The notes under the pieces were generated by a model. It was not told the origin of the DNA. It ran no database searches and was given only the letters and a program-made list of their open reading frames with translations. A program made the translations under genes and the position numbers. This document shows, piece after piece, positions 35,354-44,252 of a stretch of DNA of 64,000 nucleotides. Every line of letters begins with the position of its first letter. Positions within the stretch are counted from its first letter, which is position 1. The stretch is from Bacteriovoracaceae bacterium UBA3083 (lineage in GTDB: Bacteria > Bdellovibrionota > Bacteriovoracia > Bacteriovoracales > Bacteriovoracaceae): NCBI GenBank assembly GCA_002366565.1, contig DFBJ01000013.1:434001-498000 (forward strand), given 5' to 3'.

Positions 35354-35394
35354 TATAATTTGCTAAAGCGTCAAAAAATAGGTATTTTTTTGAC
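35354..35394 (+). promoter_or_regulatory. -10 box and leader hairpin of folE2
   Basis: TATAAT at 35354-35359 has no good -35 box. Just downstream GTCAAAAAATA (35370-35380) pairs with TATTTTTTTGAC (35383-35394) with one bulged base, at the very 5' end of the expected transcript. It may be an operator or a structured leader. Confidence 0.4.
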
Positions 35395-35419
35395 CTAATT
35401 TACAAGTAAGGGAAATACA

Positions 35420-36340
35420 ATGGATTTACATACTTTACGAAGTAACCATTCAGATATTATGGACTGTGAAGTTAAAGACTCTACAGGTTTAAATGACTTT
35501 CAAAAACTTTCAAATGACTTTGGAGTAGCTATTCCAAAAGTCGGTATTGAAAGGTTTAGAATTCCATTAAAATTCAAACATGAAGACGGAACAATCATGA
35601 GTCATGATTGTGAAGCATCAATGTTTGTTTTTTGTGACGCTCATAAGAATGGCGTTAACATGAGTAGATTCTGCGCAATCCTTCAAGAAGAGTCTGAGTT
35701 ATCTGCGATTGATAATAACTTTTTCAAGAAAGTTCTACATCGTTATAGAACTGACCTCCGTGATACAAATACTGAGGATTTAATTCCTGAATCATTTTTA
35801 AAATTAAACTTTAAATATCCTGTAAAACAAAAGTCCTTAAAATCTGACAACTGGGGATGGCAATATTACAACTGCTCTCTTGAAGGTAAAGAAAATAGAG
35901 ACGGACAAGTCATAATGAGTATGACAGTAAACTTTGAATACTCTTCAACTTGCCCTTGTTCACTTTCAATGGCGAAGCAATATGAGAAAGGATATGCCAG
36001 TGGGGAAATTACTGAAGGTAATGGTATTGCTACAGCTCACAGCCAAAGATCAAATGCGACAGTAACTATAGATTATAATTTAGATAAGCCAATATCATTA
36101 GTACAACTCATAGAATTACTACGTGTTGCTCTTCCTACTGAAACTCAGAGCTTAGTAAAGAGATTAGACGAACAGGCCTTTGCTATTTTAAATGGTGAAA
36201 ACCCTATGTTTGTTGAGCACTCTTCTAGAAGAATAAGTGCTGTTTTAAATCAAGAAGAAGCAATACTTGACTGGAAAGCTAAGGTAGAACACTTCGAATC
36301 TCTCCATAGTCACAACGCGGTTGCGTATATCTCAAAATAA
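35420..36340 (+). CDS. folE2: GTP cyclohydrolase FolE2 (type IB)
   Basis: The 306-residue protein has the FolE2 signatures DVSMN-equivalent region GVNMSRFC, the metal cysteine in STCPCSLSM, AHSQRSNATVTI and VKRLDEQAFAILNGENPMFVEH. It converts GTP to 7,8-dihydroneopterin triphosphate for folate and queuosine synthesis, and unlike FolE it can use metals other than zinc, so it often replaces FolE under zinc limitation. No FolE is in this window. It is monocistronic with a strong terminator. Confidence 0.93.
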   Translation: MDLHTLRSNHSDIMDCEVKDSTGLNDFQKLSNDFGVAIPKVGIERFRIPLKFKHEDGTIMSHDCEASMFVFCDAHKNGVNMSRFCAILQEESELSAIDNNFFKKVLHRYRTDLRDTNTEDLIPESFLKLNFKYPVKQKSLKSDNWGWQYYNCSLEGKENRDGQVIMSMTVNFEYSSTCPCSLSMAKQYEKGYASGEITEGNGIATAHSQRSNATVTIDYNLDKPISLVQLIELLRVALPTETQSLVKRLDEQAFAILNGENPMFVEHSSRRISAVLNQEEAILDWKAKVEHFESLHSHNAVAYISK

Positions 36341-36345
36341 ATGAT

Positions 36346-36377
36346 AAAAAGGTCTCTTACTTGGGACCTTTTTTTTT
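36346..36377 (+). terminator. Rho-independent terminator of folE2
   Basis: AAAGGTCTC and GGGACCTTT form a nine-pair stem (one wobble) around TTACTT, ending in a run of nine T. Its position argues against an upstream start at 36341 for the following gene. Confidence 0.85.
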
Positions 36378-36388
36378 GGGAAAAGACT

Positions 36389-37576
36389 ATGAAAGCAATA
36401 TTATTCTTAAGCCTACTTCTTATGACTTCATGTATGAAGGAAACTACAAAAATTAATATTTTCCACTACAACATCAAAGAGCTTGATTCTTTAAAGTTAC
36501 GAGACCCATCTAATAAACAAATCGCTGCTGTAAAAGAAATAGTATCAAAGTTTGAATTTGATATTTTTTCAGTAAATGAAATTCAATACGACTTACCAAT
36601 GGTGCCTAATAAAAGCCTTACAACCACTGGTCAAAATATAAAAATCCTAGCCAAGAATTTAGGACTGAGTGACTTTAATGCTGTATTTTATCCAGCAAAT
36701 ACTGGAATGAAAGCAAGTCGTGGCCCTCACGGAAACTATGTTGAAGATTTTAAGAGTAAAGGTGCACGACAGTTTGCTGACCCTGTAAACTTTGGACTCT
36801 TCCCTGGTCAGTATTCTACAGCTGCACTAATTAAAAATAATATAAAGATTTTAGATTCTAAAAATATTCAAACTATAGAGTGGAAAGAGTTTAATCCCTC
36901 AATAGATTTAAATAAGTACACTGATGGAAACGGAGCCCCACTCCCACAGAGTACAAAGCTATTTGATAAAAACTTCACGGATATAATAGCAGAAAAAGAT
37001 GGTTTCAAATTTCATATAATTTTACTTCACACTGTTCCGGCATTTCACTTTGGAAATAAGAAGTCACCTAACTATGACAGAAATGCTGATCAATTAAGAT
37101 TTCTAGAGTGGTACTTAACTCAAGAAACAAGTTTTAAAGTCGAAGATATTGAGATTGAACCTTTAGCAAAAGATACTCCTTACATTGCAATCGGAGATTG
37201 GAATACTGAGCTTTTAAATAAAACAAACCCTGGTAGTGCAGTTCTAAGAAGTCTAAAAGAAAAATCACAATTCTGGATGAAAGAGCCACTTCCAGTTTCT
37301 AATGAGGGACATTCATTTACTCCTAAGAGGCTAAAGCTACAACTAGACTACATAGCTGTAAGTAATCACTTTAATGTTCTTGATTCTGGCGTTTATAGGC
37401 CTGAAGAGAATAGAAAGGAACTTGGATGTGATAAAGTTAGCTCTGGTGATAATATTCGCTCTTATACCATAAAAGAAAGTGATAAAACATGCTTTGCTAG
37501 CTTCAACGAAGACTTTTTAACAACTAAACAAGCTTCTGATCATTTTCCAGTATGGGCAAATCTAGAGGTCAAATAG
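36389..37576 (+). CDS. Lipoprotein endonuclease/exonuclease/phosphatase-family protein
   Basis: From ATG 36389 the protein has a lipoprotein signal MKAILFLSLLLMTSC (Cys15), so it is lipid-anchored. The EEP fold is seen as IFHYNIKELDS, IFSVNEIQYD (metal Glu), IILLHTVPAFH, IAIGDWNTE (Asp/Asn) and SDHFPVWANL. It is probably a surface or periplasmic nuclease or phosphodiesterase. In-frame codons from 36341 lie in the folE2 terminator and are not likely to be translated. It is monocistronic and convergent with cheB. Confidence 0.82.
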   Translation: MKAILFLSLLLMTSCMKETTKINIFHYNIKELDSLKLRDPSNKQIAAVKEIVSKFEFDIFSVNEIQYDLPMVPNKSLTTTGQNIKILAKNLGLSDFNAVFYPANTGMKASRGPHGNYVEDFKSKGARQFADPVNFGLFPGQYSTAALIKNNIKILDSKNIQTIEWKEFNPSIDLNKYTDGNGAPLPQSTKLFDKNFTDIIAEKDGFKFHIILLHTVPAFHFGNKKSPNYDRNADQLRFLEWYLTQETSFKVEDIEIEPLAKDTPYIAIGDWNTELLNKTNPGSAVLRSLKEKSQFWMKEPLPVSNEGHSFTPKRLKLQLDYIAVSNHFNVLDSGVYRPEENRKELGCDKVSSGDNIRSYTIKESDKTCFASFNEDFLTTKQASDHFPVWANLEVK

Positions 37577-37600
37577 CGAGCATTTAGCTCGCTTGATTTC
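37575..37600. terminator. Convergent terminator hairpin
   Basis: AGCGAGC at 37575-37581 pairs with GCTCGCT at 37587-37593 around ATTTA and is followed on the plus strand by TGATTTCTTTT. It lies across the stop codons of the nuclease and of cheB, and probably ends the plus-strand transcript. Confidence 0.55.
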
Positions 37601-38993
37601 TTTTAAAACTCTGAGAGAACTCTACTAACTTTTCCGCAATATTTTCTTTGTGCACAACTTCAGTAGCACCACCAAGGGCAATAGCTTCTTTAGGCATTCC
37701 GAAAACAACACAACTCTCTTCACTTTGCGCAATTGTTAAGGCACCTAAGTCCTTTAACTTTTTAATACCTTTTGCTCCATCTTTTCCCATACCAGTTAAA
37801 ATCACAGCAATAATATTTTCTTTAGGGGCAACAGATTCAAAAGATTGAAACATATAATCCACAGATGGCTTGAATCTATTCACTGGAGCATCATCAGTTA
37901 TCTGTATGGTCTTTCTATTACCTTTCGTTTTAACCTTCATCTGCTGTCCACCAGGAGCGATGTAAACATGATTCTTTTCGACAACTTCTCCATCTTTAGC
38001 TTCTGATACAGTAAATGGACAGAGCCCATTTAGTCTTTCAGCGAAGGCCTTGGAAAAAACAGCAGGGATATGCTGAACTACAAGTGTAGGAGGAATCTCA
38101 GAAGGTAGACCACATAGAATATCTTTTAGCGCCGTAGTTCCTCCTGTAGAGGAACCTATAACGACTGTACAGTCTTGATTGAATAGACTACTAGAACGAC
38201 TCACAATACTCGATGAGCTCCTCCTATTTGTTTTAAATTTTGACGCTTCAAGAACTTTTTCTATCATCAAAGGACCTACTATAGAGAGTTCTTCAATCTT
38301 CGGTTTTTGAATATAATCAAATGCTCCACTTTCGAGGGCATCTAATACTAAAGGCCCTTCCTCTATACTTACAGAGGTAATCATTATGGCCGGTATTTTA
38401 TACTTTGGTTGAATAATCTTTAATAACTCAACGCCATTCATCTCAGGCATATGAATATCTAATGTAATTACATCTGGTTTAAACTCTTTGATAAGCTCTT
38501 CAACTTCACTTGGTTTTTCAGCAGTTGCGACGACATTGATTCTATCAGATTTTGAAAGTACTTTTGTTAATAGATTTCGAATAGTTTTAGAGTCATCAAC
38601 AACAAGAACATTTACAATTTTATTTTCGACAACCTTCTCTTCTTCTTTTGTGACTCGAAGTTTTCCTTCATTCGGATAGAACACAACTTCAAACTTATCA
38701 TCTCTTTGAACTAGCTTCTCATCTCTAAACTTGAAATTTTGAATTCTATCTTTTATATCTCTTAAAAAGCTAGCACTACCGACAGCTTTTATTACCATCA
38801 TATTCTTGAGTGTATTAAGCTCTCTTTCTGCGCGAGAAAGAAAATCCTCAAAGCTTCCTTTTTTAAAATCTAAATTGCTTAATACTGTTCCACAAGATCT
38901 ACCTTGTGAATCTTCAACACATACAAAGCATTCAAAACTAACTTTTAAGTAATATTCAGACTGAGAAGATCCTGAAAAAAAGTTATCTTTCAC
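37584..38993 (-). CDS. cheB: CheB: degenerate CheD-like domain, receiver, methylesterase
   Basis: Residues 1-115 weakly resemble CheD (MMVIKAVGSASF; FEVVFYPNEGKLRV) but lack its Cys-His catalytic pair. Residues 128-245 are a receiver domain (VLVVDDSKT; phospho-acceptor in DVITLDIHMPEMNG). Residues 275-465 are a complete CheB methylesterase with Ser in VIGSSTGG, His in VVQHIP and Asp in GMGKDGAKG. It should remove methyl groups from, and perhaps deamidate, chemoreceptors after phosphorylation by CheA. It starts two bases after the CheR fusion gene, as the last gene of the receptor operon. Confidence 0.85.
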   Translation of the reverse strand: MKDNFFSGSSQSEYYLKVSFECFVCVEDSQGRSCGTVLSNLDFKKGSFEDFLSRAERELNTLKNMMVIKAVGSASFLRDIKDRIQNFKFRDEKLVQRDDKFEVVFYPNEGKLRVTKEEEKVVENKIVNVLVVDDSKTIRNLLTKVLSKSDRINVVATAEKPSEVEELIKEFKPDVITLDIHMPEMNGVELLKIIQPKYKIPAIMITSVSIEEGPLVLDALESGAFDYIQKPKIEELSIVGPLMIEKVLEASKFKTNRRSSSSIVSRSSSLFNQDCTVVIGSSTGGTTALKDILCGLPSEIPPTLVVQHIPAVFSKAFAERLNGLCPFTVSEAKDGEVVEKNHVYIAPGGQQMKVKTKGNRKTIQITDDAPVNRFKPSVDYMFQSFESVAPKENIIAVILTGMGKDGAKGIKKLKDLGALTIAQSEESCVVFGMPKEAIALGGATEVVHKENIAEKLVEFSQSFKRNQAS

Positions 38994-38995
38994 TA

Positions 38996-40858
38996 TTACT
39001 TCCTACTTAAGTATTCTGAAGACATATATGCAAAACTTGTAACAGGAACAACATCAGTAGCTACTTCACTTAAGGAAGAGTTTATTCCTATATCTTCAAG
39101 AAGAAGCTGAGCATTCCCCCAATTTAAGATCTGTTCTCCACTATGCTTAGAACATTGACCAAAGATCATCACAGACGTTTTTGCATCATGATGGTGCTTG
39201 TGAGCTTGATCGAAAACTTTCTTAAAGTCTGCAATATAGACCTTCCCCGGTTCAAACTTACCACTCACGCTATCTACAACCTCAACAGGATACTTTATCT
39301 TATCACTCATTTCTTCTTTTAACGCCTCTAATATATTATCTTGACCTTCAAAAAGCATAAGTGTTGCAGGCTGAGGTCCATGTAGCTCATGAAAGAATTT
39401 AATAACATTCTTTTGATCCGAGAATGATGATACAAGTACTCTAAACTTGTTTTCAGGCTCATGAATAAGAATCTCTTTTTCAAACTCTTTATCAACTGAA
39501 CTTACATGTTGCTTAGTTAAACTCTTATCAATATATGAGACTCTAAGTTTTGTTCTAATTTCCTCGCCTCTTTCTAGCAGATTATTGAGAGCTGGTTTCT
39601 CAATAAAATCTGAAGCTCCGGCCCTTAAACATCTCATTGCCGCATCAGAATCATCTCTAGAAGCAGATGATATAACAACAACAGGAGGATGCGAGGACTC
39701 ATAATACGTTTCTAGATATGTTACACCGTCCATTTCAGGCATATGAATATCAAGAGTGACAACATCAACTTTACCTTTAAGACTTCTAAGCTGATCCCTA
39801 GCATCAATACCACTTGAAGCAGTTCCTACAACCTCAAATTGATCACCTTCAGAGAAAACCTTCTTAAGGAGGGTTAAGATACTTGAAGAATCATCTATAC
39901 AGAAAACTCTTAGTTTCTTAGGAACTGAAGTAACAGCTTTAATAACAGATGCCGCTTGAGTAGGAAGTCTTTCTGAAATGATTTTTTCAGGTGCAACCTC
40001 TTCAAGAACTTTATGACAATAAACAGATGGGCCACAGTTCTTTATATCTAACTTTAAAGCACTCAGTGATTCAGAAATACCTGAATATAAATATCCATCA
40101 GAGTGTAGATGATTCAAGAAGTTTTTTGTTATTTCATGAATTTGTTCTGTCTTAAAGTAAATGAACACATTTCTACAAAAAATAATATCAAATTTCTCAT
40201 TACGCATTTCTTTATGAAACGTTAATAAGTTATATACTTTGAATTCACAGTGCTCTGAGATGCTTTTCTTTGCTTTAACGTAATCGGAAATATCACCAGT
40301 ACCTCTTGCCCAATGATTTGCGAGATAATTCATAGGTGCCGACTTAATCTCTCTTCTATGGTAAACACCATTCGCAGCAATTCTTACAGATTCAGGATCA
40401 ATATCACTTCCCATTATTTTATATTTCATTGTTGGATCAATTTTTGAAAGATAAAAATCTAAGAACATAGAAAGAGAATATACTTCTTGTCCTCTACTAC
40501 AGGCAGCAGACCATATTTTAATTGTATTATCACCACGTGCACGGATTTTTTTTACAAGCTCTGGCAAGTGGGCCTTTAAGTGTTCAAAGTGAGTAAACTC
40601 TCTAAAAAAGAAAGTATGATGTGTAGTAAGGAGTGAAACTAGAACTCCAGACTCTTTTTCTCTATTTGAGTCAATATATTTAATATATTGATCAGCATTT
40701 GTTATTCCTAATTCACTCATTCTTTTTTTGATTCTTGTTTGAACCATAAGAGCTTGTTTCTCACCAAGAACATTTCCTGATATACGAGCTACAATAGAGC
40801 TTACCTTCTCGACGAGAAGGTCATAAGAGTCTTCAACTAATTTATTTGCAACGCTCAT
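38996..40858 (-). CDS. cheR: CheR-receiver-degenerate CheB fusion
   Basis: Residues 15-290 are a CheR methyltransferase: the SAM site IWSAACSRGQEVYSLSM and IIFCRNVFIYF are intact. Residues 317-440 are a receiver domain (FCIDDSSS; phospho-acceptor in VTLDIHMPEMDG). Residues 450-620 run parallel to a CheB methylesterase (LVSSFSDQKNVIKFFHEL; PATLMLFEG; KFEPGKVYIADF) but the Ser, His and Asp catalytic positions are gone. The protein therefore joins the methylating enzyme to a phosphorylation switch and a dead esterase fold. CheR is usually 270-290 residues, so 620 is exceptional. Confidence 0.82.
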   Translation of the reverse strand: MSVANKLVEDSYDLLVEKVSSIVARISGNVLGEKQALMVQTRIKKRMSELGITNADQYIKYIDSNREKESGVLVSLLTTHHTFFFREFTHFEHLKAHLPELVKKIRARGDNTIKIWSAACSRGQEVYSLSMFLDFYLSKIDPTMKYKIMGSDIDPESVRIAANGVYHRREIKSAPMNYLANHWARGTGDISDYVKAKKSISEHCEFKVYNLLTFHKEMRNEKFDIIFCRNVFIYFKTEQIHEITKNFLNHLHSDGYLYSGISESLSALKLDIKNCGPSVYCHKVLEEVAPEKIISERLPTQAASVIKAVTSVPKKLRVFCIDDSSSILTLLKKVFSEGDQFEVVGTASSGIDARDQLRSLKGKVDVVTLDIHMPEMDGVTYLETYYESSHPPVVVISSASRDDSDAAMRCLRAGASDFIEKPALNNLLERGEEIRTKLRVSYIDKSLTKQHVSSVDKEFEKEILIHEPENKFRVLVSSFSDQKNVIKFFHELHGPQPATLMLFEGQDNILEALKEEMSDKIKYPVEVVDSVSGKFEPGKVYIADFKKVFDQAHKHHHDAKTSVMIFGQCSKHSGEQILNWGNAQLLLEDIGINSSLSEVATDVVPVTSFAYMSSEYLSRK

Positions 40859-40876
40859 AGGTAATTCCCATTAAAG

Positions 40877-43123
40877 TTAAATATCTTCAAAACGACTATC
40901 TTCTCGACTTGGAAGATCATTTGTGGACTTGCTACTTTCTTTCTTTGGAGTTTCAACATCAGAATCAGTAACAATATCAGTAAAGTTATCGGTAACTTCT
41001 TCTTTGGAACTTAAGGATTTATCAACTTCTTTCTTTACTGATTTAGGAACAGCAAGTGGCTGATTATTAGGCTCTTCATTGTCATTAGATGCCTGTCCAG
41101 ATACTAATTTGCTTAAACTACCAGCTACACTTGAAAGCTTTCCTGCTTGATTATTGAGTCCCTCAGAAGACTCTAAAGCTTCTGTAGATATAAGAGATGT
41201 TTGGTGGGTCATCTCATCAAGCTGACTCATGGCCTTGGATACTTCAGTAATTCCTATTGCCTGTTCATTTGAAGCATTAGTGATTTCAGAAACTTTATCA
41301 TTAACCTCGAGAACATTGACTAAAATTTGATCTAAAGCTTTTTCACATTCATTAGCAGTTCTAGAGCCTAGATCTACCTTTTCTTTTCCAATACTTGAAA
41401 GTGATACAATCTTAGATTTTGAGTCTGCTACAATCAGCTCAACTTTCTTAACACTCTCGTCAAGCATTTCACTAATTTCAGTAGCAGCACTCCCACTAGC
41501 TGTAGCCAATGATCCTATCTCTTCGGCGACAACAGCAAAACCCTTTCCGTGTTCGCCTGCTCTTGCGGCTTCGACAGATGCGTTAAATGAAAGAAGCTTC
41601 GTCTGAAATACAATATCATTTATTATATCTGTCTTATTTCCAATTTCATTTATAACAGTGATAATTTCATTCATCTTTTGACTGATATTATCCATTTCTT
41701 CAACTATATCTGAGTTAGATTTATTTATTTCAGTCATTGCACTAATCATATCGACAACTGATGTTTTACCGCTTTCAGCTACCTCTTTAGATTCTTGAGA
41801 CTTCTTACTCGACATCTGTACATTTTCTAAATTTCGACTAACCATTGAAGAGAGCTCATCTAGAGTAGAGACTGTTTCCTGTATAGCAGAGGCAATTTTT
41901 GTAGACCCATCACTTAAGTCAACAGAATTTGATTTCATTTTATCAGCATTGCTTGATACTTCCGTAGCAACACTTCCAAGAACCTTATTAGCATCAACGA
42001 TAGGCTTAACAAGCTTCTTAGTGACATATGCTCCAATAATTATAATTATGACTAAAGCAATTCCAGATAGGATTAACACAAAGATCATCATTGATTTTAC
42101 AGGAGCGAACATTTCTTCTTCTTGTATTTCAGCGATAAGTCCCCATGTATTTCCAAACATATTAATACTTGAATAATAACTTAGAACTTTTTTACCATTA
42201 GGGTCAACAATGAAGTCTGTTCCAGATTTATTAGCTATTGCAGCATCAATTGATTTAGAGTTTACTTTAGTATTATTTTTAAATGAATTTATAGTGTTAA
42301 ATTTTTCTTTGTTAACAAAGAAATCTGTTCGTAATAGATGGTCAAAGCCAACTAGATAAACTTGGCCTGTTTCTCCCATTCCAACACGGCTTGATACAAT
42401 AGAGTTCATCTCATTAATATTAATCTGAGATATCACAACTCCCATATCATCACCTTTCTTTATACCTTCAGATAAGTGATCAAACTCTGCTAATTGTCTT
42501 ATACAGTAGAAAGATTGGACAGAATTAGTAACAGGATTGTATTCGTATTTACTAAAATGTAATCCCGCTTTTTCATCATTAAGTGCAGCTTGAAAACATT
42601 TTGTAAGAGTCGAATCTTTATAGGCTCCAGAAACTAAATTTCGACCAAGGAAATCTCCTTTTAGATCATCTTTTCCGGACATTATTACTTGTGCATCTAA
42701 AGATACTAAAAGAATATTTTCAAGAGAGTAATCCTTAGCAAGCTGAACTGCTCGAGTTCCATAAAGTTTATGAACCTCTTCATATTGAGTAGTATTTATG
42801 TTTTGATCTTCCCCTGGAAATAAACTAGCTCCATAAAAGGCACTCTCATATGCTAGAAATAGACCTTCAATTAATCTATTCTTACCTAAGCGCTCAGAGA
42901 AGATCATTGTTTGTTTTTGAAATACAGAGAGACGATTCTTTATCATCTCCCCCATACTTGAAAATTGATTTATTGATTGTGCCTGCAAGGCATCTTTTGA
43001 CTTAAAGTAGGAAACGCTGGATACAATTGAAATACAAACAAAAGCAACAACAACTATTGTCAAGAGTAGTTTAAATTGAAAGCTAGCTTGCTTCTTATTT
43101 TTAGTTTTATTCACTGTCCACAT
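40877..43123 (-). CDS. Methyl-accepting chemotaxis protein with dCache sensor and RFEDI tail
   Basis: Two membrane helices (about residues 17-40 and 345-372) flank a periplasmic double-Cache-like sensor with ETGQVYLVGF and VLSYYSSINMFGNTWGL. The cytoplasmic domain has the standard hairpin tip (QTKLLSFNASVEAARAGEHG at about 515-535). The last 85 residues are a flexible, Lys/Glu/Ser-rich linker ending in REDSRFEDI, shared with the MCP at 51997-54192. The gene is followed by the CheR and CheB fusion genes and preceded by a soluble Cache protein, so all four act on one signal route. Confidence 0.9.
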   Translation of the reverse strand: MWTVNKTKNKKQASFQFKLLLTIVVVAFVCISIVSSVSYFKSKDALQAQSINQFSSMGEMIKNRLSVFQKQTMIFSERLGKNRLIEGLFLAYESAFYGASLFPGEDQNINTTQYEEVHKLYGTRAVQLAKDYSLENILLVSLDAQVIMSGKDDLKGDFLGRNLVSGAYKDSTLTKCFQAALNDEKAGLHFSKYEYNPVTNSVQSFYCIRQLAEFDHLSEGIKKGDDMGVVISQININEMNSIVSSRVGMGETGQVYLVGFDHLLRTDFFVNKEKFNTINSFKNNTKVNSKSIDAAIANKSGTDFIVDPNGKKVLSYYSSINMFGNTWGLIAEIQEEEMFAPVKSMMIFVLILSGIALVIIIIIGAYVTKKLVKPIVDANKVLGSVATEVSSNADKMKSNSVDLSDGSTKIASAIQETVSTLDELSSMVSRNLENVQMSSKKSQESKEVAESGKTSVVDMISAMTEINKSNSDIVEEMDNISQKMNEIITVINEIGNKTDIINDIVFQTKLLSFNASVEAARAGEHGKGFAVVAEEIGSLATASGSAATEISEMLDESVKKVELIVADSKSKIVSLSSIGKEKVDLGSRTANECEKALDQILVNVLEVNDKVSEITNASNEQAIGITEVSKAMSQLDEMTHQTSLISTEALESSEGLNNQAGKLSSVAGSLSKLVSGQASNDNEEPNNQPLAVPKSVKKEVDKSLSSKEEVTDNFTDIVTDSDVETPKKESSKSTNDLPSREDSRFEDI

Positions 43124-43148
43124 TCCCTACTAAGGTTACCTTCAAATA

Positions 43149-43598
43149 TTATTTCCAAACACCTGCACCGGCAATCCAGCCAGTATCTCCACCACATTTT
43201 TTAATATATGAAACTTTTGGAGTAGCTTTCTCAGCACCAGGCTTTGCCCAAACATAGTCAACCCATCCACCATCAGGATTTGCATTTGCGGCCTTATCAA
43301 ACTCTACGAAGAGAACTTTTCCATTTTCATCTTTATTTGCTTTTAATGATTTACCATTAAGTCTTCTCTTAATAGGATGAAGAACCATGTTCACATCTTT
43401 ATCTTGAACCCAAACATAATTAGATCCACAGAAACGATATTTTGCGACTTCAGGAATTGCAGCCTTACCTTTTGAAGCAATCAGTGCACACATTTTTTCC
43501 ACAGACTCTTTCGCCTGATCTTTAGTACAATCAGCAGCACTAATATTTAAACAAGACACACCTAAGACACTCGCAATGAGCAATTTTTTTATATTCAT
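43149..43598 (-). CDS. Soluble periplasmic single-Cache domain protein
   Basis: Starting at ATG 43598 (AAAGGAG eight bases before) the product has a signal peptide (to about residue 20, ISAAD) and about 130 residues that follow a single Cache domain: NYVWVQDKDVNMVLHPI, LNGKSLKANKDENGK, DGGWVDYVWAKPG, VSYIKKC and TGWIAGAGVW. Four mature cysteines may form disulfides. Cache domains bind small organic ligands and are usually parts of receptors. Here the domain is alone and 25 bases before an MCP gene, so a ligand-binding partner of that MCP is likely. Confidence 0.8.
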   Translation of the reverse strand: MNIKKLLIASVLGVSCLNISAADCTKDQAKESVEKMCALIASKGKAAIPEVAKYRFCGSNYVWVQDKDVNMVLHPIKRRLNGKSLKANKDENGKVLFVEFDKAANANPDGGWVDYVWAKPGAEKATPKVSYIKKCGGDTGWIAGAGVWK

Positions 43599-43691
43599 AA
43601 TTTCTCCTTTTATATTAACTATTTCGGTTATTATTAATGAAAATGTATGGGAAACAATCAAACTATGAGAAATTAAAGTTTTCTTAAGGTA

Positions 43692-43721
43692 TAAAAAAAG
43701 CCATCTCTGAAGATGGCCTTT
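43692..43721 (-). terminator. Rho-independent terminator after cheW
   Basis: On the minus strand GCCATCT and AGATGGC (43717-43700) form a stem around TCAG and are followed by seven T. It separates cheA-cheW from the receptor operon. Confidence 0.85.
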
Positions 43722-43745
43722 AACTAATTGAATTTTATCTAATAT

Positions 43746-44252
43746 CTATGCAGCTTTTTTAGCTAATGCATTTACATCTTTAATATCTAAAACCTTTGCA
43801 ACATTTAAAAGAACAGTAAGAGACTTCTCTTTCCTATAAACCCCATAGATATATTCAGCATTTACCTGAGTCTCAATTTCTGGAACTTCATTAATTTCTT
43901 TTAATGTGAAGGCAAGAACCTTATTGATAGAGTCTACAACAATTCCTAAATTCATTCCGTCAAGATCTACAATAATAACGCTCTCTTCAGCATTATTTTC
44001 TCTTGGCTTGATTTTAAGTTTTGTTCTCATATCAACAACAGAAATAACTTGCCCTCTAAGGTTCATGATTCCAAGAAAATGACTTGGAGCCTTTGGAATA
44101 GGTGTTGTTTCTGGAACAGAGATAACTTCTCTAACTGATAGAAGTGGTATCGCATACTCTTCTTCACCAAGGCTGAATTCAAGAAACCTCTGAAGTTCAG
44201 AGTTTTCTTCATCAACAATTGATAGGCTTTGATTTATTCTTTCATCATTCAT
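43746..44252 (-). CDS. cheW: Chemotaxis coupling protein CheW
   Basis: The 168-residue protein is a single CheW domain: QRFLEFSLGEEEYAIPL, LSVREVISVPETTPIPKAP, FLGIMNLRGQVISVVDMR and LGIVVDSINKVL. It links the histidine kinase CheA to receptor arrays under the inner membrane. Its start overlaps the cheA stop (TAATG). Confidence 0.95.
   Translation of the reverse strand: MNDERINQSLSIVDEENSELQRFLEFSLGEEEYAIPLLSVREVISVPETTPIPKAPSHFLGIMNLRGQVISVVDMRTKLKIKPRENNAEESVIIVDLDGMNLGIVVDSINKVLAFTLKEINEVPEIETQVNAEYIYGVYRKEKSLTVLLNVAKVLDIKDVNALAKKAA

Noticed and set aside
36341..36388. Extension of the second EEP nuclease to an ATG at 36341
   Set aside because: These codons make up the folE2 terminator hairpin, and the lipoprotein signal starts at 36389.
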